In this document: in pieces, positions 25,992 to 34,940 of the stretch | Numbering within the stretch: position 1 is the first letter of the stretch | Layout of the letters: each line of letters begins with the position of its first letter | Origin: VSJD01 sp041653875 | GTDB lineage: Bacteria > Verrucomicrobiota > Kiritimatiellia > JAAZAB01 | Direction: 5' to 3' | NCBI GenBank assembly: GCA_041653875.1 | Contig: JBAZEM010000001.1 | Coordinates: 62,001-126,000, forward strand | DNA length: 64,000 bases | Translations under genes and position numbers: made by a program | Notes under the pieces: generated by a model | The model's input: only the letters and a program-made list of their open reading frames with translations | The model's database searches: none | What the model was told of the DNA's origin: nothing

Positions 25992-28046
25992 ATGAATAAT
26001 TACGCCTTTTTGCAGGATCTTGCCGTGGTCATCGCCTTGGCGGGCGCCGCGGCGCTGGTTTGCCGGTGGCTGAAGCAGCCCCGGGTCATTGGGTACATCT
26101 TGGCGGGTGTTTTCATCGCTTGGCTGTCCAACTGGACGCCGGTGCTGGCCAATAAGGCCTCCATTCATACACTGGCGGAGCTGGGACTGATTTTTCTCCT
26201 GTTTTCCATCGGCCTGGACTTCAACCTGCGCAAGCTTCGTGACGTCGGTTTCGCGGCCCTGGGGATTGCCGTCGTGGATGTTGCCGTCATGTTGTGGCTG
26301 GGGCACATGATTGGCCGGGCGCTTGGCTGGAATCTGGTGGAAAGTCTCTTCCTGGGCGCAATCATTTGCGATTCTTCCACCGCCATTATCGCCAAGGTGT
26401 TGAGGGAAACGGATCAGCGGCGGGAAGCATATGCCAAGTTGATTCTGGGCGCCACGATTGTCGAGGACCTGCTGGCGGTGATCCTGATTGCGCTGCTAAC
26501 CGGGATTGGCATTAGCGGCAATGTGCAGACCGGCCTGGTGTTCACGCGTCTCGGGGGCTTGGCGGTCTTTTTGGTGGTTTTGATCGTTGGCGGCCTGCTT
26601 CTTGTGCCCCGCTTGTTAAACATAGTCGGTCGTTCACGTAGTGACGAATTGCTGACGGTAACCGTTACGGGTCTTTGTTTCGCCGTGGTGCTGCTGGGCA
26701 TCCATCTGGATTTTTCATTGGCCTTGAGCGCTTTTGTAATAGGCGCCATCATGGCCGAGAGCCGCCAACATGTGCGCATCGAAATGCTGACCGATCCCCT
26801 GCGGGATGTCTTTGGCGCGGTGTTTTTTGTGGCAGTCGGGCTGATGGTGAATCTGCAGATCGTCTACGCCAATATGGGCGCGTTGTTGCTGTTGACCGGC
26901 GTGGTGATTCTGGCAAAATTTACGACGTGTTCGATCGGGGCCTTTGTCATGGGCAATGATCGGGAAACTGCGGTTCGGGTGGGGTGCGGCATGGCCCAGG
27001 TCAACGAATTTGCGCTCATCATTGCGGCCTTGGGCGTGACCTTGAATGTCACCCGGGAAACCGTATATCCGCTGGCCGTGGCTGTGGCGGTGCTGACGAC
27101 TTTTATCAATCCCTATTTATTGCGCCACGCGGACATTATTGCGCGCGGTCTGGACACCATCCTGCCGCGATCCGTCCGGGCTGCCCTGGCGAACTATACG
27201 CGCTGGGCTTCGCGGTTCGAGCTGCGGGGCGCGCCGGATGCGGTGCGCAAGGCCGTGAACCGGTCCTTGACGATTATCCTGATCAATGCGGGCTGGATCG
27301 CGGCGATTTTTATCGTGACGGCCTACCTGGCCCGGCGCTTTCCATACGTTCTGGCCGGTGTTCCCGCTACACTGGGCGGCCCGAACGCCGTTCTCTGGTT
27401 TGCGGCGGCGCTGGGCATTATTCCCTTCCTGGTGGCCACCTTGCGCAAATTGCAGGCGCTTGGCATGATCCTGGCGGAAATAAAATTCCCCCAGACGCCC
27501 CAGGGCGGCCGCGCATCCATTCCGCGCGTGCTTGCCGAACTGGCGGTCTTGCTTACGGGCAGCGTGGCGCTGACGATTTTCATCCTCATGCTGAGTTCGG
27601 CCATCCTGCCGCCCTGGCCGGTTTTGCTGCTGTTGATGCTGGTCATCGCGCTCATCACCAGCTTGCTGTGGAAATTCAACATCCGAATCTACGCCAAGGC
27701 CCAGACGGCCTTGCGCGAGGTGTTCGCCGGCGCGCACGAATGGTTCAGCCTGCATCCCATCAACACCATGTCCTACTTTTTCCGGGATGCGCGGCTCGGC
27801 ACGGTGGTCGTGGCGCGCGAATCCCGGGTGGTGGGGCAAATCGTGCGGGAGTTGAATCTGCGCGAGCGTACCGGGGCGACGATTATCGGCATCGAACGGC
27901 AGGGCGCCATGATTATCAACCCGGAAGCGGATGAGACGTTTCATCCGGGCGATCGCGTGATGCTGCTGGGCACCGGCGGGCAGATCGAAAATGCCCGGAC
28001 GTGGCTGTGCGAAAACTCGGCCTGCGCGCCCGCCGCCGGGCGCTGA
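25992..28046 (+). CDS. CPA2 monovalent cation/proton antiporter with TrkA-C domain
   Basis: 684 residues. About 12 membrane segments in residues 1-400, with the exchanger core motifs FSIGLDFNLRKLRDVG (about 73-88) and FVAVGLMVNLQIVY (about 278-291). A second hydrophobic part covers 420-560 (several segments with K/R-rich loops). A C-terminal TrkA-C domain at ~595-675 (V-V-A-R-E-S-R-V-V-G-Q, I-I-G-I-E-R-Q-G, F-H-P-G-D-R-V-M-L-L-G) is the K+/nucleotide-regulated module of Kef-type exchangers. It exchanges K+ or Na+ for protons. The cation is not deducible. Confidence 0.92.
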   Translation: MNNYAFLQDLAVVIALAGAAALVCRWLKQPRVIGYILAGVFIAWLSNWTPVLANKASIHTLAELGLIFLLFSIGLDFNLRKLRDVGFAALGIAVVDVAVMLWLGHMIGRALGWNLVESLFLGAIICDSSTAIIAKVLRETDQRREAYAKLILGATIVEDLLAVILIALLTGIGISGNVQTGLVFTRLGGLAVFLVVLIVGGLLLVPRLLNIVGRSRSDELLTVTVTGLCFAVVLLGIHLDFSLALSAFVIGAIMAESRQHVRIEMLTDPLRDVFGAVFFVAVGLMVNLQIVYANMGALLLLTGVVILAKFTTCSIGAFVMGNDRETAVRVGCGMAQVNEFALIIAALGVTLNVTRETVYPLAVAVAVLTTFINPYLLRHADIIARGLDTILPRSVRAALANYTRWASRFELRGAPDAVRKAVNRSLTIILINAGWIAAIFIVTAYLARRFPYVLAGVPATLGGPNAVLWFAAALGIIPFLVATLRKLQALGMILAEIKFPQTPQGGRASIPRVLAELAVLLTGSVALTIFILMLSSAILPPWPVLLLLMLVIALITSLLWKFNIRIYAKAQTALREVFAGAHEWFSLHPINTMSYFFRDARLGTVVVARESRVVGQIVRELNLRERTGATIIGIERQGAMIINPEADETFHPGDRVMLLGTGGQIENARTWLCENSACAPAAGR

Positions 28047-28093
28047 AACCCATGGCCGCGCGCGCCTGCCGTCCCGCGGCGGCAACCGATCAG

Positions 28094-28168
28094 GTGTGGC
28101 GGCCGTTCGACAGAACGGCGACCGCGGTTCTATCCACCATAGGCGGACAAGTCGAACCGCTCCTACAC
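28094..28168. repeat. REP-like element with an interrupted loop
   Basis: GTGTGGCGGCCGTTCGACAG with AACGGC at 28094-28119 is one hairpin. The next hairpin, GCGGTTCTAT/CGAACCGC (28124-28160), has 19 extra bases (28134-28152) inserted exactly in its loop. The rest of the antiporter-CDF gap is plain. Confidence 0.75.
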
Positions 28169-28221
28169 CCCCATGTCACCTGCCCATTACCTGCAACTTC
28201 GAAATCCAGGATGCAAAGAAG

Positions 28222-29193
28222 TTAATTATCTGAAACACTCCGGCTTCCCTCTTTCCGGGCCGCCGTCCGCCGTCCGCCGTCCGTCGTCTGTCTGCGGTCC
28301 GTCGTCCGCCGCTCGCGCGTGGTAGGGGCGATCAGGACGTGACAGCCCGGAATCTTCTCTTCGAGCGCGGTCTCCATGCGGTTGATAATCGCCTGGACCT
28401 CGGCCATTTTTTTGTCGCCGTCGAATTCCAGCAGGAGATCCACATATACATGGCTCCCGGAGCGGCGCGAACGAATGCCGTGGATTTCCTTGTAGTGGTC
28501 GAAATTGGCGGCCAATTCCTTGACGATGACCAATTGCAGGGATTCATCCAGGGTGCGGTCCAGTAAATCGTAAAACGAGTTGGACAGCATGCCCCAGATG
28601 GCATGCAGGATGAACCCGGCGATTAACAGGGAAGCCGCCGGATCGATGTAGATGGCCCAGGCTTGCGCGCGCAAGATCACGCTCAGGGACAGGGCCGCCA
28701 GCACGATCAGGTCGGAAAACGCCTTGGTGCGGAACATGCGCCACTGGGATTCGATGATGGGTGAAAACTGCCGGCGCCCCACCCGGTAGTTTTTGATCCA
28801 GAGCGAAGTGTTGGCGATCACGCCGATCGTCATCAGGATCATGGCCAGCCAGACCCCGCCGGGATGCATCTCCATCGGATGTCGGAGCCGCGCGATGGCG
28901 CTGTAAAGGACGATGAACAGGGAAAAGAACATGGCGCCGGCCACGACCACGCCGGTGACGTTCTCCAGCTTGCCCAGGCCGTAATCGAACCGAATCTTGC
29001 GGCCCCGGCGCACCATGCGCAGGGCCAGCCAGGAAAGGAACGTGGCCAGCAATTCGTTGCCGCACTTCAGCACGTCCGCCCAAAGCGTGATCGAATTGGC
29101 CATGACGGCCGCGACAATGTCCGGGATGAAAAGCAGGAAATCCGCGATCAGGCTGAGCAACACCGATTTTTCCTTGTCGCTGTGCGTAGTCAT
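28222..29193 (-). CDS. Cation diffusion facilitator family transporter
   Basis: 323 residues. Six membrane segments to residue ~210, with TM2/TM5 metal sites expected (S-I-T-L-W-A-D-V-L-K-C-G-N-E near residue 35 and Y-I-D-P-A-A-S-L at ~180). The cytosolic C-terminal domain carries I-H-G-I-R-S-R-R-S-G (about 242-251) and dimerises. It exports Zn2+, Fe2+ or similar by proton exchange. The metal-binding Asp in TM2 is present as W-A-D, but the usual H-x-x-x-D spacing looks changed. The last ~24 residues (from about R295) are a translated heptad array of the CCGTCGT family, which the family does not normally have. Confidence 0.85.
   Translation of the reverse strand: MTTHSDKEKSVLLSLIADFLLFIPDIVAAVMANSITLWADVLKCGNELLATFLSWLALRMVRRGRKIRFDYGLGKLENVTGVVVAGAMFFSLFIVLYSAIARLRHPMEMHPGGVWLAMILMTIGVIANTSLWIKNYRVGRRQFSPIIESQWRMFRTKAFSDLIVLAALSLSVILRAQAWAIYIDPAASLLIAGFILHAIWGMLSNSFYDLLDRTLDESLQLVIVKELAANFDHYKEIHGIRSRRSGSHVYVDLLLEFDGDKKMAEVQAIINRMETALEEKIPGCHVLIAPTTRERRTTDRRQTTDGGRRTAARKEGSRSVSDN
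28261..28316. repeat. Heptad array in the CDF gene 3' end (CCGTCGT family)
   Basis: Read on the plus strand: CCGTCCG-CCGTCCG-CCGTCCG-TCGTCTG-TCTGCGG-TCCGTCG, unit 7. It is translated as R-T-T-D-R-R-Q-T-T-D-G-G-R-R-T. Same family as 37691-37840. Confidence 0.8.
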
Positions 29194-29215
29194 AAGAAAC
29201 CGTCGGGTGCGCGCC

Positions 29216-30319
29216 TCAGGCGTCGCCGAAACTGGTGCCCACCGAACGGGCCGCCAGGACCTTCTGGGTCTGGGGCGTCACTAATTTCAGGTGCGCGATG
29301 GCGTCCTTGATCGGCACGGCTTCCACCTTGTTGCCGTGCAGGGCGACCATCCGTCCGAAATCGCCTTTCACCGCCAGCCAGCAGGCCGCCACGCCGAAAC
29401 CCGTGGCCAGGATGCGGTCGAAGGGCGTGGGCGAGCCGCCGCGCTGGAGATGCCCCAGCACGGTGACGCGCGATTCCAGTTCGGTGTGTTCCGTGATTTG
29501 CCTGGCCACGTATTCGCCGACCCCGCCCAATTGCTTGGCGTCCGTGCGCTTTCGGTCGTAGGCTTTGACGATCTCACCGCAGTCGGGACACCGCGCGCCT
29601 TCCGCCACGCAAATGATGCTGAAGCGTTTGCCGTGCCGACTGCGCTCAATGAGCTTGTGAAACACATGCTCCCACTGGAACGGGATTTCCGGGATCAGGA
29701 TGACGTCCGCCCCGCCGGCCAGTCCGGCGGAAAGCGCGATCCAGCCGGCATACCGGCCCATGAGCTCGATGATCATGACCCGATGGTGCGAGGATGCCGT
29801 GGTGTGCAGGCGGTCAATGGCTTCGGTGGCGACATACACGGCGGAATCGTGGCCGAAGGTCAGGTCGGTGGCCGCCAGGTCGTTGTCGATGGTCTTGGGC
29901 ACGCCCACGATGTTGGCGCCCAGTTCCATGAGTTTGCTGGAAATGGTCATTGTGCCGTCGCCGCCCACAGTGATGAGCGCATCCAAGCCCCATTCCCGGT
30001 AATGCTCCATGGCCTGGCGCGATGTGTCCTGGATCGTGACTTTGCCGTCCGCCCCCTTGACCGGGTAGTGCCAGGGATCGCCCTTGTTGGAGGTGCCCAG
30101 GATCGTGCCGCCGCAGGTCAGGATGCCGGAAACATCCGCGTTGCGCAGATGCCGCATGCGGCCTTCGACGAGTCCCTCGAACCCATCCTCGATGCCGATG
30201 ACCTCATAGCCGCCTTCTTCCATGGCCGATTTGGCCACCGCGCGAATCACGGCATTCAGGCCGGGGCAATCCCCGCCGCCGGTCAGGATGCCCAGTCTTT
30301 TAGTTTTGCCGTTGCTCAT
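29216..30319 (-). CDS. 6-phosphofructokinase
   Basis: 367 residues from ATG 30319; the frame to 30406 is open but the upstream 29 codons do not match PFK starts. GGGDCPGLN is at 14-22, VGGDGT at 118-123 and PKTIDND at 141-147; the sugar-binding R-x-x-x-L-G-H-x-Q-R-G-G-S-P-T-P-F-D motif is at ~285-303. GGDG suggests ATP rather than pyrophosphate use, while the lysine in PKTIDND is the residue usually found in PPi-dependent enzymes, so this is a group III (hybrid motif) PFK. It converts fructose-6-phosphate to the 1,6-bisphosphate in glycolysis. Confidence 0.95.
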   Translation of the reverse strand: MSNGKTKRLGILTGGGDCPGLNAVIRAVAKSAMEEGGYEVIGIEDGFEGLVEGRMRHLRNADVSGILTCGGTILGTSNKGDPWHYPVKGADGKVTIQDTSRQAMEHYREWGLDALITVGGDGTMTISSKLMELGANIVGVPKTIDNDLAATDLTFGHDSAVYVATEAIDRLHTTASSHHRVMIIELMGRYAGWIALSAGLAGGADVILIPEIPFQWEHVFHKLIERSRHGKRFSIICVAEGARCPDCGEIVKAYDRKRTDAKQLGGVGEYVARQITEHTELESRVTVLGHLQRGGSPTPFDRILATGFGVAACWLAVKGDFGRMVALHGNKVEAVPIKDAIAHLKLVTPQTQKVLAARSVGTSFGDA

Positions 30320-30342
30320 AATCGTCTTCCTTCGTGATGTTC

Positions 30343-30693
30343 CTATTTCTTCCCGTGCAAATACTTTATGACTTGGACCCGCTCGGCGGTGACAAGTCCG
30401 CCGCAATTTGCCGACTCGAACAAATCGTGCAGGGTGGGGAGGAACGCATCGATCTTGGCTTCCTCGTCCGTAATCTCGATGATGACGGGCATGTCGCTCG
30501 ACAGGTCCAGAATCTTGGCCGTCCTGATCCGGCTGTTCGGTCCATAGCCCAGTATTCCCCGCCAGGCGGTGGCCCCCGCCAGGCCCGCCGTTTTGGCCTC
30601 TTTGACGATCGTTTCGTAGAGGGGCACATGGCCGGTCTTGTCCGATTCGCCGATAAATATTCGGAGCAGTTTGGCGTCGCCTTTAAGTTCCAT
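30343..30693 (-). CDS. DUF190 family protein
   Basis: 116 residues. LLRIFIGESDKTGHVPLYE at 9-27, then A-G-A-T-A-W-R-G-I-L-G-Y-G-P (about 40-52) and V-I-I-E-I-T-D at ~70: the DUF190 signature. The fold is PII-like. DUF190 genes are typically next to crcB, as here (one base apart). A role in fluoride resistance or in regulating the Fluc channel is inferred from this constant pairing. Confidence 0.92.
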   Translation of the reverse strand: MELKGDAKLLRIFIGESDKTGHVPLYETIVKEAKTAGLAGATAWRGILGYGPNSRIRTAKILDLSSDMPVIIEITDEEAKIDAFLPTLHDLFESANCGGLVTAERVQVIKYLHGKK

Positions 30694-30694
30694 G

Positions 30695-31090
30695 TTACAC
30701 CTGTGCTTTCAATAAATATTTCACCGCAAACAGACCCATATAGAACATCGCCGCGCACCCTGCGATAGTCGCGACGCAATACCCGGCCGCATACAAATAC
30801 TCCGAATCCTGCGCGAATTGAAACGTCTCGTAGGTGAAGGTTGACATGGTCGTGAAGCCGCCGCAGATGCCGGTCGCAAGGAACAGACGCGTTGTGGGCG
30901 AAAGGGCCTCGGTCTCGGTGGCAAGAGCGGTCACGACGCCGAGCGTGAGGCATCCCAGGAGATTCGCCCACAGCGTTCCATGCGGAAACGTGAACGAGAA
31001 TCTCTGCCCGGCGATGCTGAGTAAATACCGCAGGATCGAGCCAATGGCGCCGCCCGCGCCCACCGCGAGTATGGGGAATAGTTTGTTCAT
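30695..31090 (-). CDS. crcB: Fluoride ion transporter CrcB/Fluc
   Basis: 131 residues from ATG 31090; the longer frame to 31456 overlaps the toxin gene and is not used. Four membrane segments: G-A-G-G-A-I-G-S-I-L-R-Y at 11-22 is the CrcB start. T-L-W-A-N-L-L-G-C is at 39-47 and T-G-I-C-G-G-F-T-T-M-S-T-F at 73-85, the classic G-F-T-T-x-S-T-F/Y motif with the pore Phe. It exports fluoride as a dimeric channel. The usual fluoride riboswitch was not found upstream. Confidence 0.97.
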   Translation of the reverse strand: MNKLFPILAVGAGGAIGSILRYLLSIAGQRFSFTFPHGTLWANLLGCLTLGVVTALATETEALSPTTRLFLATGICGGFTTMSTFTYETFQFAQDSEYLYAAGYCVATIAGCAAMFYMGLFAVKYLLKAQV

Positions 31091-31182
31091 ATTGCAATTT
31101 CGGTGCGTGCCCGCCTTTAGCTTCTGGCGCCCCGTCAGGGTTGCCAATATGGAGCGAGGCAGGCTGAAACTGATGCTTTGCC

Positions 31183-31473
31183 CTACATTAGCGCTTGCCG
31201 AATTTGATTCGGATCGCGGCGCAAGTCCAAGACTCTGAAGACCACGACCAAGTCCGAATCGAGAGTGTAGTAAACGGCATAAGGGAATCGCTTGGACAAA
31301 AGTCGGTGATAGCCGAAGACCTTCGAATGGATGCCTGCGTAGAGGGCAAGGGAATCGATGTCGGAGAACAGAGAATCGAAGAAATATTCGCCCAGCCCCT
31401 GGCCCTGTTTCTCGTAGAAGAGACGGCCGGCGTGCATATCCTCTACGGCCGCGCAAAGTATCTTGATCCTCAT
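31183..31473 (-). CDS. ParE/RelE family toxin
   Basis: 96 residues. Typical small basic beta-sandwich: MRIKILCAAVEDMHAGRLFYEKQ, G-E-Y-F-F-D-S-L, F-P-Y-A-V-Y-Y-T-L-D-S-D-L-V-V-V-F-R-V-L-D-L-R-R-D-P. The ending R-V-L-D-x-R-R-D-P is characteristic of ParE-type toxins. It overlaps the antitoxin gene by 4 bases, in the antitoxin-first order. It probably inhibits gyrase or cleaves mRNA when free. Confidence 0.9.
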   Translation of the reverse strand: MRIKILCAAVEDMHAGRLFYEKQGQGLGEYFFDSLFSDIDSLALYAGIHSKVFGYHRLLSKRFPYAVYYTLDSDLVVVFRVLDLRRDPNQIRQALM

Positions 31474-31688
31474 TCGAACCGCTTCCTGAGGTCCCGCTTT
31501 GCCGTTGTCCAGTCGGCGATCTGTTCCTGCCCTGCGGCTACTTTAGCCTCAGTCTCCTTCAGAGCGTCATAATGCCATGCGGGCGATTTTACGCCCGCAT
31601 CGTCTTTGGAAAGATCCGCCCATAGGGTTTCCATTGTCTGGAGCTTTTCCTCGCGGGACATGTGCTCGATCTGAATCGTGGTGTTCAT
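31470..31688 (-). CDS. Putative addiction-module antitoxin (PF09720-type)
   Basis: 72 residues. MSREEKLQTMETLWADLSKD, then S-P-A-W-H-Y-D-A-L-K-E-T-E, then A-G-Q-E-Q-I-A-D-W-T-T-A-K-R-D-L-R-K-R-F-E. This is the compact unstable-antitoxin pattern usually paired with a RelE/ParE toxin. It lies directly upstream of the toxin gene and is the labile repressor and inhibitor of the pair. The module's presence in a non-plasmid context is unremarkable. Confidence 0.9.
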   Translation of the reverse strand: MNTTIQIEHMSREEKLQTMETLWADLSKDDAGVKSPAWHYDALKETEAKVAAGQEQIADWTTAKRDLRKRFE

Positions 31689-31699
31689 GCTGGGTTACC

Positions 31700-32920
31700 T
31701 TATGACCTCCGGTTGTTTTTGTCAATCTCCGACTCTCCCAAATCCCGGCCGTAAATCGCGAAATAGATCGTGCCCAGCAGGCCGCAGGCGCAGGCCGTAA
31801 TCAAATTGGCCGCCGGCGACACCATCCAGAGCAGGGCGCCGCCAAACGCGGCCGCGGAAACGATCACGTCCCGGATCAGATAATACAGGCCGAACATGCC
31901 GGCTTTGCGGTCTTCCGGCGCCAGGTCCATGATCAGCGCCTTGCGGGTCGGCTCGCCGAATTCCTTCAAGCCCCGGATGACGAACGCCACGGCCAGCATG
32001 GCGAACGAATGCGAAAAAAGCAGGATGAGCGGGAAGATGGCGAAGTTGAAAAACGTGATGACCACGAACGGTTTCTTGGCGCCGCGGTCGGCCAGCCACG
32101 CCACGGGCACATAAATCGACATGGCGACGGCCATTTCGATGGCCGTCAGCGCGCCGAACTGCACGGCCGAGATCGTGTTGTTTTTCATGCACCAGATCAC
32201 AACGAAGGCATAGGGAATCTGCTCGGCAAACCGCGCCAGGATGTCGGAAAACAGTAAGCGCTTCAGCTCCGGCGCCATGCGGGTCCAGAGCGCCAGGGGG
32301 TTTTTCTCGGCCGGCCTGCGGCGCGGGGCGTCGTCGCCGATCATGGCCTGCTGGAGCGCCAGCGACACCAGCGCCAGCGCCAGGGCGATGCCGAAGGAGA
32401 GCCGCACCCCCGCGCGTTCGCCGAAGCACTGAATCATGACGCCGCCCAGGAGCGGCCCCAAGGCCATCGGCAGGCGCCGCACCAAGGAGTGCATGGAAAC
32501 GCCCATGGTGCGTTTGTTGGCCGGCAGGACCTGGGCCACCATGCTCATGCTGGCCGGCAGGGAAATGGCGGTCCAGGATAGAAAAAAGATCGCGCCGATA
32601 ATGACCGCCTGCCAGTAAGGGAAGATGATGACGATCGCATATCCCAGGATGGCGATCAGATTGAACAATGCCAGGGCGCGCTTGGCGCCCAGCCGGTCGC
32701 TGAAATACCCGCCCGGAAACGAATAGAGCGCCGAGAGCAGGTTGTCCATGCCGTTGAGAAGCCCGACGGCCATGATCCCGCCGCCCAGGGCCAGCAGGTA
32801 GATCGGCAGAAACCGCTCGGCCATCTTCTCGCCCAAGCCGATCAGGACGACCATGGTCATCAAGGCCACGATGCTGCGCTTGAGCGCGAAAAAATGAACG
32901 ATCTTGTTTGTTGCGGACAT
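31700..32920 (-). CDS. Major facilitator superfamily transporter
   Basis: 406 residues with 12 hydrophobic segments. The TM2-TM3 loop carries YFSDRLGAKRALAL (G-x-L-x-D-R-x-G-R-K type, about residues 70-83). The second half repeats the pattern with A-W-L-A-D-R-G-A-K-K-P-F (about 275-286). The substrate cannot be predicted. It is encoded just upstream of the antitoxin with a small gap. Confidence 0.85.
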   Translation of the reverse strand: MSATNKIVHFFALKRSIVALMTMVVLIGLGEKMAERFLPIYLLALGGGIMAVGLLNGMDNLLSALYSFPGGYFSDRLGAKRALALFNLIAILGYAIVIIFPYWQAVIIGAIFFLSWTAISLPASMSMVAQVLPANKRTMGVSMHSLVRRLPMALGPLLGGVMIQCFGERAGVRLSFGIALALALVSLALQQAMIGDDAPRRRPAEKNPLALWTRMAPELKRLLFSDILARFAEQIPYAFVVIWCMKNNTISAVQFGALTAIEMAVAMSIYVPVAWLADRGAKKPFVVITFFNFAIFPLILLFSHSFAMLAVAFVIRGLKEFGEPTRKALIMDLAPEDRKAGMFGLYYLIRDVIVSAAAFGGALLWMVSPAANLITACACGLLGTIYFAIYGRDLGESEIDKNNRRS

Positions 32921-33212
32921 GCAGGCGCTTAAATATCACACCATCAAACCGCGCGCAAGGCAAATGGGGGCGCCCAAAATCGTCGCCTAAGGATGCGCCA
33001 TCTTGCCAAGAACCCGGCGCGAACCATACGCCCGTACGGCGACGGAGCCCGTCGCCCTCCATAAACCATTATCGAGACTCACGCGATGATTCTTCTGGAG
33101 GGCGGGCGGCCTCGACCGCCGTGCAGGCGCAGGGCGAAAAGCGCGTTCGTAAAACAGTCCGCCGGTCTTAGGCGAGGATCAGGGGGGGGTCATATGCATA
33201 ACAGCGTATCAG

Positions 33213-33452
33213 GTGTAGCGGCCGTTCGATAGAACGGCAAAATTGCCGAAGGCCTAATTCGATCTAATAGGAAATTGCTTTTCGTAGCCGCGCCCCACGC
33301 TTATAGCGTGGTAAACGTGACGCTTGCCCCACGTTGCGCGTGGGCGTGGATTCTTCGGCCTGTCCGCCATAGCCCCGGGGCGACGGCGGGCGGCCACGGC
33401 GTTACCCAGGCTTCGCTAAGAGCTTCGCCGAGGCACGCCGCCGCGGCTACAA
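33213..33452. repeat. REP-like hairpins in a 565-base gap
   Basis: GTGTAGCGGCCGTTCGATAG..AACGGC at 33213-33239 is a single hairpin. A second unit from GTAGCCGCGCC (33284) to CCGCGGCTACA (33451) is bounded by inverted ends, resembling the ends of the 9725 element. The rest of the gap between the MFS gene and the broken hydrolase (32921-33485) shows no gene. Confidence 0.7.
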
Positions 33453-33485
33453 GAGTCCCCCCCGCTTTTGGAGCGATAAGCGCAT

Positions 33486-34940
33486 CTAAAAATGAACCGC
33501 GAGCGCGGCCTCGCCCTTGAAGGGCGCGATGCGCACGGTCATCAGCGCCTGATGCGATTTCAGCAGGAATTCCGTGCCAAGCTCGTCCGCATCGAGCACC
33601 TCCGCAATCGCCAGGTACAGCGCGCCAATCACCGAATCCCGCCCGCTGAATGTTCCGTGGGAGAACCATTTACCGCCCTCGGCATAAAGCGCCAGCGCCC
33701 CGGGATATTCCGTCCAGGGCGGCGCCGACGGGACCCAGGTTCCGTCCCCGATGGGGACGGCCGGCGAACGGGCCAGCGCCACGTAAAAGGCGGTCCGGAT
33801 GTCCTTCTTGAACTCGCGCGCCTCCCCGGCCAAACGCCGGGATGCCGGCGGATCGATTTTGGCCAGCATTTCCGTGGCGCGCTGGAGGCCGAGATAGGAA
33901 AGACCGTTCAGCATGAAGGCATGGAAAAAATCCTCGGGATCGGCGACCTTACCCTCGATCAATCCGTAGCCTTTGCCGCGCAGTTCCGGTTTCTTGTTCC
34001 GTTCCCGCCAGGCGAGCAGGTACTCGCAGGCTTTGAGCAGGTTCGGTTTAATCCGTCTTACCCAGGCCTCGTCGCGGGTGTAGCGATAATGTTCGCCCAT
34101 GCTCCAGAGAGCGGGCCCGGTTTCCAGTTGATACCCGCCATAATTCTGGATGAACCCGTCCGCGCGCTGGCGGTCGAGGAAAAACTGAAGCGAGCGCTCG
34201 GCCATGCTGTGCCAGCCCATCGAGTCGAAAAACTGGATAATCGGCGCGCTTTCCGATCCGATCGGGGCGTACCAGCCGATCATGGCCAGCACGGCGCCAT
34301 CCGGCTCCTTGCCGAGCGCGGCGATGTCGCAGTGCAGCAGGCCCGCCTGGATGCGCTCGTCGATCGCGCGTTCCGGCACACGGATCGAGGCCCCGGCGGC
34401 CAGCTTGGCGCGCCAGAATTTACGGCAGGCATCGAGGTGCGCGTCGAAATCGAGCTTGGCCAGCTTGACGGCGCGCGCGTGCGGCAGCGGCTGATGGGGG
34501 ATCAGGATGTCGAAAATCGCGGTTTCCCCCGGCTGGAGCAGGACCGCCATCTCCTCTTCGGGCATGGGCGCGCCATTGAATCGATTGATGGCGAACACGC
34601 GGCCTGACTCCAGAATGCCAAATCCGGTTGCGCTTAGATAACTTGCCGGTTTAAGCAGGGCGCCCTGGAAAAATCCGCCTTTGAACCAGGCGTAGTGCGG
34701 GGTGCGCTCCATGTTCACCGCCTCGACGCGGATAACGCAAACCGTTTCCTCCTCGCGCGCGCGCATTTCGGCGTGCAACAAATCCTTGAGCTTCTCGCGT
34801 TCTTCCGGCTTGAGCATGTTGCCCCCGGTGTTGGGATAACATGCGGCCCATTCGGAACCGCGCACGGCTTTGGCCGCAAGCGGGCGATTCCCCAGGGTGC
34901 AGAAAGCGGTGAGATGATAATGGACATTTTCCTCGCGTTG
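33486..34940 (-). pseudogene. Glycoside-hydrolase-like (six-hairpin) protein, 5' end missing
   Basis: The frame codes for ~485 residues, beginning in sequence that looks like an internal protein segment (EENVHYHLTAFCTLGNRP, then GSEWAACYPN). An ORF-style start is available at 34865. The body has I-I-Q-F-F-D-S-M-G-W-H-S-M-A, Q-L-E-T-G-P-A-L-W-S-M-G-E-H-Y and other helical-hairpin repeats reminiscent of (alpha/alpha)6 glycosidases. I do not identify the exact family. Upstream it runs directly into a truncated DegT gene, with no start of its own: an internal deletion has removed the 5' part. Alternatively it is an assembly join. Confidence 0.6.

Noticed and set aside
31091..31200. Fluoride riboswitch upstream of crcB
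   Set aside because: Expected conserved GGxGATGG and CTGATGACTCCTAC-type elements were not found on the minus strand.
30695..31456. 253-residue CrcB with N-terminal extension
   Set aside because: The extension overlaps the toxin gene and lacks any CrcB similarity; ATG 31090 gives normal length.
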